From positions 434,001 to 498,000 of the forward strand of contig NC_088340.1 of assembly GCF_036884655.1 (NCBI RefSeq): a stretch of 64,000 bases of DNA, written 5' to 3'. Origin of the DNA: Musa acuminata AAA Group (Eukaryota > Streptophyta > Magnoliopsida > Zingiberales > Musaceae). Positions 58,701 through 64,000 of the stretch are shown here, piece by piece. The position numbers were made by a program, and so were the translations under genes. Numbering within the stretch: the first letter of the stretch is position 1; each line of letters opens with the position of its first letter. A model generated the notes under the pieces. The model did not search any database. It saw only the letters and a program-made list of their open reading frames with translations, and was not told the origin of the DNA.

Positions 58701-59751
58701 CAGTTTTCAATGTGACACACACACCATGTGGTTAACGTAATATATTTGTCATTACTTGAGCCCAAAATTGCACCTAGGCTTCAGAAAAGTGCTCAGAAGC
58801 TATTATTTTGAGACAGGTAATGACATCTGTTCTCCACATCATAATCCATATTCCACATGCTGTAATTGGTTGTGTTACAAGTTAAAAGAAAATAGCTTTG
58901 TTATTATTTTAGTAAAGTCCCTGCAGTGCTTCAATGAAATAATGGAGCATTCTGGGCTGCAGAAGCAATATGCACAAAGCATTATAAGTTCTTCTACATC
59001 TTTATATTTTTCATTTGCATTATTGGTACTTCATGCCTTTTGCTCAAAGTGGAGCAAGAAATTAACAAAAAGCAGTTTTCAGTTCATGAAACATCACTGT
59101 GCCTCGATAATCAACTTGAGTCCTATTGGGATTCCATTTCTTTTATTTCTCTTGAGTCTCTCTGCCTTATCTTAGAGTTGTGAAAATTAAATGGAAGTAG
59201 AAACAGATATACTCTATCTTTAGCCATCCTTTGTACAAGGCATCTACAGGTGCTGAAACACTTATTTCAAGCTTTTTGTTTAGCACAATCAGTTAAATTG
59301 AATAGACACCAAATGACCAATGTGACTACAATATCAAGAATAATGATCCTTTACCAGAATAGTTGGGATCAACAATATTGTTGCAGATCACTTGTTTAAA
59401 CAGGATAAATATAACATCATAAATGACATTATGACATGTCACTCCTTTCCTTTTGGCAGTGAACAACCCAAAGAGAAGTGGGCCTACATTAAATGAGACA
59501 TGTCTTGGTATATTATATCCAAACGAGATTTACAAAGTGTAAGTGCCTCTAACATATGATTTTTTTTTTTGGTTTACCACAGCTTGTGCAGTTCTTTCAG
59601 TATCTATTTGTGAGGTTTGGTGGGTTTTTGTATCTCTGTGTTCCATACTTATTGTACCTTGATTTACAGGTATGGTTATCTAACCATCACAAAGGTCAAG
59701 TCTCTTATGGTGACAACTGATCTAGATGTGAATTATGCAGATGTCAGAAAT
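55716..59751 (+). pseudogene. TRAPPC2L-like (TRAPP complex subunit 2-like) pseudogene
   Basis: Four exons of a TRAPPC2L homologue, a Sedlin-fold subunit of the TRAPP tethering complexes in ER-Golgi traffic, can be read with proper splice sites. 55716-55747 encodes VCVAVVGHQ, but the ATG lies one base out of frame, as if one base after it were deleted. 55856-55952 encodes LQSFTEAEDTLKLHHIVHCS, then LDVVDER, preceded by an in-frame TAG where the family has a tyrosine. 59460-59538 encodes VNNPKRSGPTLNETCLGILY, then PNEIYKV. 59670-59751 encodes YGYLTITKVKSLMVTTDLDV, then NYADVRN. Exon phases match. The last exon (expected FF.KFHAAYVDAVSNPF) is not found in the 4 kb after the final donor. Frameshift, stop and missing exon together mark it as a pseudogene. 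Introns are retained, so it is not a processed copy. Confidence 0.85.
55953..59459 (+). other. Large intron (3.5 kb) of the TRAPPC2L pseudogene
   Basis: AT-rich, no transposon ends recognised. The open frame ending at 57449 (SAVTLFQSTDSHNN, preceded by an AG acceptor-like site) looks exon-like but belongs to no family I can name. The remaining open frames carry no recognisable domain. Confidence 0.4.
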
Positions 59752-61347
59752 GTAAGTTTTTCACACATGATAGTTCGATCCATCATTGTTTGCTAATCTT
59801 TGTTAATGAGATGTATTTGAATAATTAATACATACCGAAAGTAACACCAATATTTAGGCCTTACAACTACACAATTACGGCTTCATTACCATTCATCTTC
59901 ATCTGGTGCTGATTAAACATTGGTGAAATAATCTGATGAGTAGGAAGCAACAACAGGTGCATCCACAAAAATATTAATAATCTAGATATGCTTCCTTTCA
60001 AGTCAATTGTAAATTTGGCCAGGCTGATGACACCTTCACTTAACAGTAGACCAAATATTTCTACTGTATTATTTTGGAGGTAGAAGTTACAGAACAGCAA
60101 GAAATTGGCTTGTTGACAAAGATAACTAACAGGGACAAGTAAAATGCATGCCCTTCTAGAAGAGTCTAGAATATGTGTCAGTGTTCTGGAGTTTCTGACC
60201 TCGAGCTGAAATGGGTAGTTGACAAGGGTTGTTTATTCTGATTAGCATGCCTTTTTCTGTCTGATTACTAAACATTCTTAAATTTTTTTCCTCCATTAGT
60301 TAGATGTTAATATTTCTTTATTTATGGTGTAACTTTGCAGTGATGTGCTTATATACACTAATAAATAGTACTTCTTCAATATCTATGGTAGTCTTGAACA
60401 GTTGAACAAATGATCATCATCATCATCATTGTAATCTCTCTATTAACTTGCTATCCCATATTGCGATTGGTGCAACATTAACCACAGATTTATAGTGGAA
60501 TTAAACTTGAGTTTCTCTTGACAGTATCATAATGATCACAAAAAAAAAAAATTGCATATGCTTTGTGAATTTGACAATTTCCTACTTCCGCCTTAGAACT
60601 TGAAGAATCATGTTTTTCCCTTCAATAGGTAGACTCTAATATTTCTTTACTTATCGGATACCATTGCAATGATGTATATATACCATAATAAACGTTTACT
60701 TCTCGGATATCTTTGTTAGTCTTGAACAAACTTGCACTTTGATAGTCATTACAATCCTTAATGATGCAGTTTCCTTTGGTGCTCATTTCCTCAGGAGTCA
60801 CAAGTTCAACATTCAAAAACCTTTGCTGGGTAAATGACACTTTGCTGGGTAAATGACTCTAATATTCCTCAGGAGTCAGCAGTATCTCCAACTCCCTCGG
60901 GTCTGTAACCACTGGGTAAATGACACTTGTTCTGTGTTGACTCGGTGTTGAAGTCTTATCTAATTGGAAGCATATTGGCAAATCATCTGCGATGTTCCAT
61001 CTTCTAACCATTCTTATAGAGCAATGTTCTCAGCTCAGTTTACTCGGTTCTTATCCCTGGCTTTTGAATTGTTTTCATTAGAACCATGTATTTATGCTTT
61101 TTGTCTGGTAACAACAGCTTGCTCACAGAATCAATCATTCGTCTTTTGTAGCTTATTACGTTTTACAGATTCAAAACTAGGTTTAAAACAGATGCCACCA
61201 CATAAAGAACAAGAACAGGAACATGAACAAAGTCCAAAGAAATTTTAGGGTTATTGTTCATAATATTTATGTTGTGCATGTTATCACAAGCCCTATCAAG
61301 CAAGCCTACATAGGATATGTACACGCGCTCTCACGGCCATGGCTAGT
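59752..61347. other. Intergenic region after the TRAPPC2L relic
   Basis: Contains a diverged direct repeat, about 60299-60410 and 60631-60735 (shared TAATATTTCTTTA(T/C)TTAT and TAGTCTTGAACA). There is also a small local duplication, TTTGCTGGGTAAATGACAC, near 60820-60860. The final exon of TRAPPC2L should lie here if it existed; I could not find it. Confidence 0.5.
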
Positions 61348-61743
61348 TCAACTCCATACGAACTCTCGACAACACACGCGCCCCCTCTCCGCTCCTCCTC
61401 CTTTGCTGCAGCTGTCGATGGGCGTCGTGACCATGTGCAGATCGGCGATCAGACGGTACCGCTTCGTCCTTCGCCGCAGACCCGTCTCCTCCTCCTCCTC
61501 CTCCTCGGCCTCCAATAAGACGGCCTCGGGGGGCGGCCGGTTGTTGACGGATCGAGGGGAGGAAGAGGAGGCCGAGGAGGACGAAGCGGCCAAGTCGGCG
61601 CTGCTGCTCTCGCTCAGCTGTAGGAGCTGCTCCGCCGCTGCCAACTCCGCGGCCGTGAAGGGACCTCCGGCCGACCGCGAAGGGCTTCGCGCTCCAAGCG
61701 GAAGCAGCGGCGGGGGATCGGATCGGGTAAGGGTTCTTCCCAT
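61348..61743 (-). CDS. Uncharacterised small acidic plant protein
   Basis: A single-exon, GC-rich frame of 131 residues starting at ATG 61743 (MGRTLTRSDPP). It has an alanine-rich amphipathic segment (GPFTAAELAAAEQLLQLSES), then a serine-rich stretch. An acidic run of glutamates (EAEEEEEEETG) is followed by the basic motif RRRTKRYRLIADL. This order (AAELAAAEQL, Ser-rich, acidic run, RxxxRYRLI) recurs in small plant proteins of unknown function that I recall from grasses and dicots. The acidic run directly before an arginine cluster suggests a nuclear protein. A longer frame extends upstream to 61806 only by using TTG. I do not know its function. Confidence 0.65.
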   Translation of the reverse strand: MGRTLTRSDPPPLLPLGARSPSRSAGGPFTAAELAAAEQLLQLSESSSADLAASSSSASSSSPRSVNNRPPPEAVLLEAEEEEEEETGLRRRTKRYRLIADLHMVTTPIDSCSKGGGAERGRVCCREFVWS

Positions 61744-62277
61744 CGTCCTCGAGCAATTCTCGCGTTCGCTTCTTTTTCGTGTGGGTGTTGGTTTTTGGGC
61801 GAGCAAGAGCTTCGCGGTACGGTGTCTCGCGGATAATTTCTACGGTCGGTGGTCCTCAATGACCGTTGGGATGGAGTTCTCTCGTTAACAATACTAATTT
61901 CTAGAGACCACTCGAGAAAGCTTCTTGAACGTGCCTAGCACGTGAGTGTGAGAACCACTTACTGGGTAAACAAACAGCCAATCTGATAGCTTGGACTACT
62001 CAATCAGTCAGAAATTTGGAGCATTTCATGCATTGTGTTAAAATATTGAGGTTCTAATACCAAAATATAAGACAGGAAGAGAAGAGGATTTCATCAAATA
62101 AATAAGGAGTTGAGGTAGTGATATGACACCAAAACATAGCTTGTGCTATTAAATATATTAGGGTTGAAATAGTACATAGATAAATGCCAGTAAATTCATT
62201 AGGTCTTTATCGTAAAAATTATGAATTACTAGTATGAAAGAATGATTGGTCTCACTAAAACAACAAAGATTTGAGGA

Positions 62278-62409
62278 ACCAATTTATTAAAAATAATTAT
62301 TACGTAAATTAAAGAGAAAAGTGGAGAGACGAGGGATTATGTATGTACCAATTTATTAAAAATAATTATTACGTAAATTAAAGAGAAAAGTGGAGAGACG
62401 AGGGATTAT
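62278..62409. repeat. Tandem duplication of a 69-bp unit plus (GTAT)n
   Basis: The sequence ACCAATTTATTAAAAATAAT through GAGACGAGGGATTAT occurs twice in tandem, offset 69 bases (62281 and 62350), with almost no differences. It runs into a short (GTAT)n microsatellite at 62409-62431, which abuts the inverted-repeat element. Confidence 0.9.
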
Positions 62410-62857
62410 ATGTATGTATGTATGTATGTATCAATTTTAGCTTTTATGTTTTTGGTCATAGTCCCCTTAAATATTTATAGTTTATTCATGTTTAAAATAA
62501 TTTATATATTTTAAAAAATATGATATATAAGTGTCTCTCGTCAAGTTTGAGTTAACAGAAATCTAAGTCTGCTTACATGACATGTTGATTCATAATAAAC
62601 CATTAATATAATGACACATGTAATTTATGGTTAAGGTCTATTTTAGCTATTGTGATTTTGATCGTGGACCTCTTAAGCCCTTATGATTTACTCGTGTCTA
62701 AAATAACTCTCGCATTTTAAAAAACGTAACATATAAGACCCTCCCATTAAGTCTAAGTTAACAGACGTTAAAGTCTACTTACGTGACATATTGATTCACA
62801 ACATTAATATAATGATATATGTAATTTAAATTTTAAAAAAAATTGAGGCCTCCATCA

Positions 62858-62992
62858 ATGGCGAGAAGATGCGTCATTGTGGAAGTGACCACCAGCAACA
62901 GTATCGAGCTGCTATTGCTTAGCATAGCGTTGTATGCACGTAGCCTCTCTTGCACTAACGACAAACTCAAGAGCTTTCGGATGTTACTCGCA
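62858..62992 (+). pseudogene. Second, inverted copy of the DUF3537 N-terminus
   Basis: On the plus strand, 45 codons from ATG 62858 (MARRCVIVEVTTSNSIELLL, then LKSFRMLLA) mirror the first 45 codons of the minus-strand fragment starting at 63520 (VVVEATTNNSIELLL, then FKSFRSYLKW). It ends at about 62992, where it meets the inner end of the minus-strand fragment. It forms the coding part of the left hairpin arm and cannot encode a functional protein. Confidence 0.8.
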
Positions 62993-63520
62993 AACTCTAG
63001 GGCGCATACCACTATGGCGCTGCTCACCACCACGAACGACAGCTGCTTTGATCTTGACAAGTACCACCATACCTTGTAAGCCACATCCCCCACGAAGCAC
63101 GACATCACGAAGACGGAGGGCAGGCGGAAGGAGTAGTTGAGCTAGTCCATGTAGCCCTCCTGCACCTACTCACTCTCCCTAACCAGCTTGTTAAGGAAGA
63201 GGAAGTTGCGGAGGCCGTAGCGATAGACGAAGGCGGAGAGGCAAAGGTAGGAGAGCTCGAAGGTGAAGGTGAGGGAGAGTTAGACCACCACATCATAGGT
63301 GTGACGAGTGGGGGTGCAAGAGAGGATGAAGTGGGAGGCGGTGGAGACAAAGACGTCATCTAATGTCAAATTAGTCGACACACATCCACTTGAGGTAAGA
63401 TCGGAAGCTCTTGAACTCGTCATCAACACGAGAGAGGCTGCATGCATATGACACCATACTAGGCAATAACAACTCGATGCTGTTGTTGGTGGTTGCTTCC
63501 ACAACAACGCCTCCCGCCAT
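62993..63520 (-). pseudogene. DUF3537 gene fragment (captured, broken)
   Basis: Read on the minus strand from ATG 63520, the sequence gives the N-terminus of a DUF3537 multi-pass membrane protein, a plant family suggested to be gustatory-receptor-like. It reads DDEFKSFRSYLKWMCVD, then a stop and frameshift, then STASHFILSCTPTRHTYDVV, ELSYLCLSAFVYRYGLRNFL, FLNKLVRESE and VFVMSCFVGDVAYKVWWYLS. It ends at CALEFAS, where homology stops. At least three in-frame stops interrupt it; at three the family has glutamine or arginine. It was captured roughly from the start codon to the second half of the domain without introns. Confidence 0.8.
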
Positions 63521-63897
63521 TGATGGAGGTTTAAGTTTTTTTTTAAAACTTAAATTACACGTGTCATTATATTAATAGTTTATTATGAGTCAACATACCA
63601 CATAAGCAGACTCTAATATATGTTAACCCAAACTTGACGGGAGGAGTTTATAAGCTATGTTTTTTAAAATATAAGGGTTATTTTAGACACGAGTAAATCA
63701 TAAGGGCATAAGAAATCTATGACTAAAACTGGGCTAAAATGAATCTTAATCCTAAATTACATATGTCATATTGATAATTTATTATGAGTTAACATGTCAC
63801 GTAAGGAGACTCTAACGTTTGTTAACTCAGACTATATTTTTGAAAATATATTAGTCATTTTATATACGAGTAAATCAAGACTACATAAGCTAAAATG

Positions 63898-63908
63898 AAT
63901 ATATATAT

Positions 63909-63982
<74 letters not shown>
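63898..63982. repeat. (TA)n microsatellite
   Basis: A long AT run with one short AAAATT interruption, directly after the inverted-repeat element and close to the end of the window. Confidence 0.95.
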
Positions 63983-63989
<7 letters not shown>

Positions 63990-64000
63990 CAATTACAAAG

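Larger units (their letters stand above)
62434..63896. mobile_element. Large inverted-repeat element carrying captured DUF3537 gene fragments
   Basis: The two halves are inverted copies of each other: arms about 62434-62992 and 63386-63896 around a central 393 bp. Outer ends are ATTTTAGCTT on each strand. Each arm has, from outside in, two tandem copies of a roughly 205-bp AT-rich unit and then the first 135 bases of a DUF3537 coding region. The unit has landmarks GATTTACTCGTGTCTAAAAT and GTTAACAGA, then TATTAATATAATGA. In both arms the coding part starts with CCTCCATCAATGGCG (62851 on plus; 63527 on minus). The centre continues the DUF3537 gene on the minus strand. This is the layout of a Mutator-like or foldback element that has captured host gene pieces (a Pack-MULE-like structure). 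No transposase is seen, and the flanks are (GTAT)n and (TA)n, so a target-site duplication cannot be judged. Confidence 0.8.

Noticed and set aside
61223..61345. Possible last TRAPPC2L exon (NFRVIVHNIYVVHVI, loosely like FFRKFHAAYVDAV)
   Set aside because: The resemblance is a handful of residues without a convincing acceptor or continued homology; probably chance.

Overview
This is 64 kb of nuclear DNA from a flowering plant. The introns are spliceosomal (GT-AG, often long), and the families are plant-type: NAC, ARID-HMG, clade D PP2C and DUF3537. AT-rich intergenic DNA is filled with LTR retrotransposons, MITE-like elements and (TA)n/(GA)n microsatellites. The GC-rich first exons of several genes (PP2A B', the NAC gene, the small acidic protein) point to a monocot. 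A Musa-like or other Zingiberales genome is my guess, but the sequence alone does not prove it.

Layout. 1-2.5 kb: a NAC transcription factor (+). 2.7-9.4 kb: a decayed Ty3/Gypsy LTR element with recognisable LTRs and a truncated antisense Ty1/Copia element nested inside it. 11.7-13.6 kb: an ARID-HMG box chromatin protein (+). 13.6-18 kb: intergenic, with a related solo LTR and a 247-bp tandem duplication. 18.1-19.2 kb: a DNL-type zinc-ribbon protein (+) whose transit-peptide exon has been tandemly duplicated. 21.5-28.7 kb: the largest subunit of RNA polymerase II (-), 14 exons, apparently intact, with a full heptad CTD. 31.6-34.0 kb: a PP2A B56/B' regulatory subunit (+). 36.5-46.8 kb: a clade D PP2C phosphatase (-), four small exons spread over 10 kb; its introns hold a non-autonomous hAT element and a 131-bp triplication. 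46.8-53.7 kb: gene-poor, with LTR debris. 53.7-59.8 kb: two adjacent broken genes, a DUF1279 gene with an internal stop and a TRAPPC2L gene with a start-proximal frameshift, an internal stop and no last exon. 61.3-61.7 kb: a small uncharacterised acidic protein (-). 62.4-63.9 kb: a large inverted-repeat element carrying fragments of a DUF3537 gene in both orientations.

The genes are independent nuclear genes, not an operon. They include regulators of transcription and chromatin (NAC, ARID-HMG, RPB1), an organelle chaperone-escort protein (DNL), and two unrelated Ser/Thr phosphatase components arranged convergently. The observations most worth following up are the hairpin-forming DUF3537 element, the co-decaying DUF1279/TRAPPC2L pair, the exon duplication in the DNL gene, and the recent 63-bp amplification in the RPB1 CTD. 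Splice sites were placed by reading GT/AG signals, phase and family conservation by eye. No alignment or database search was run, and family comparisons are from memory.
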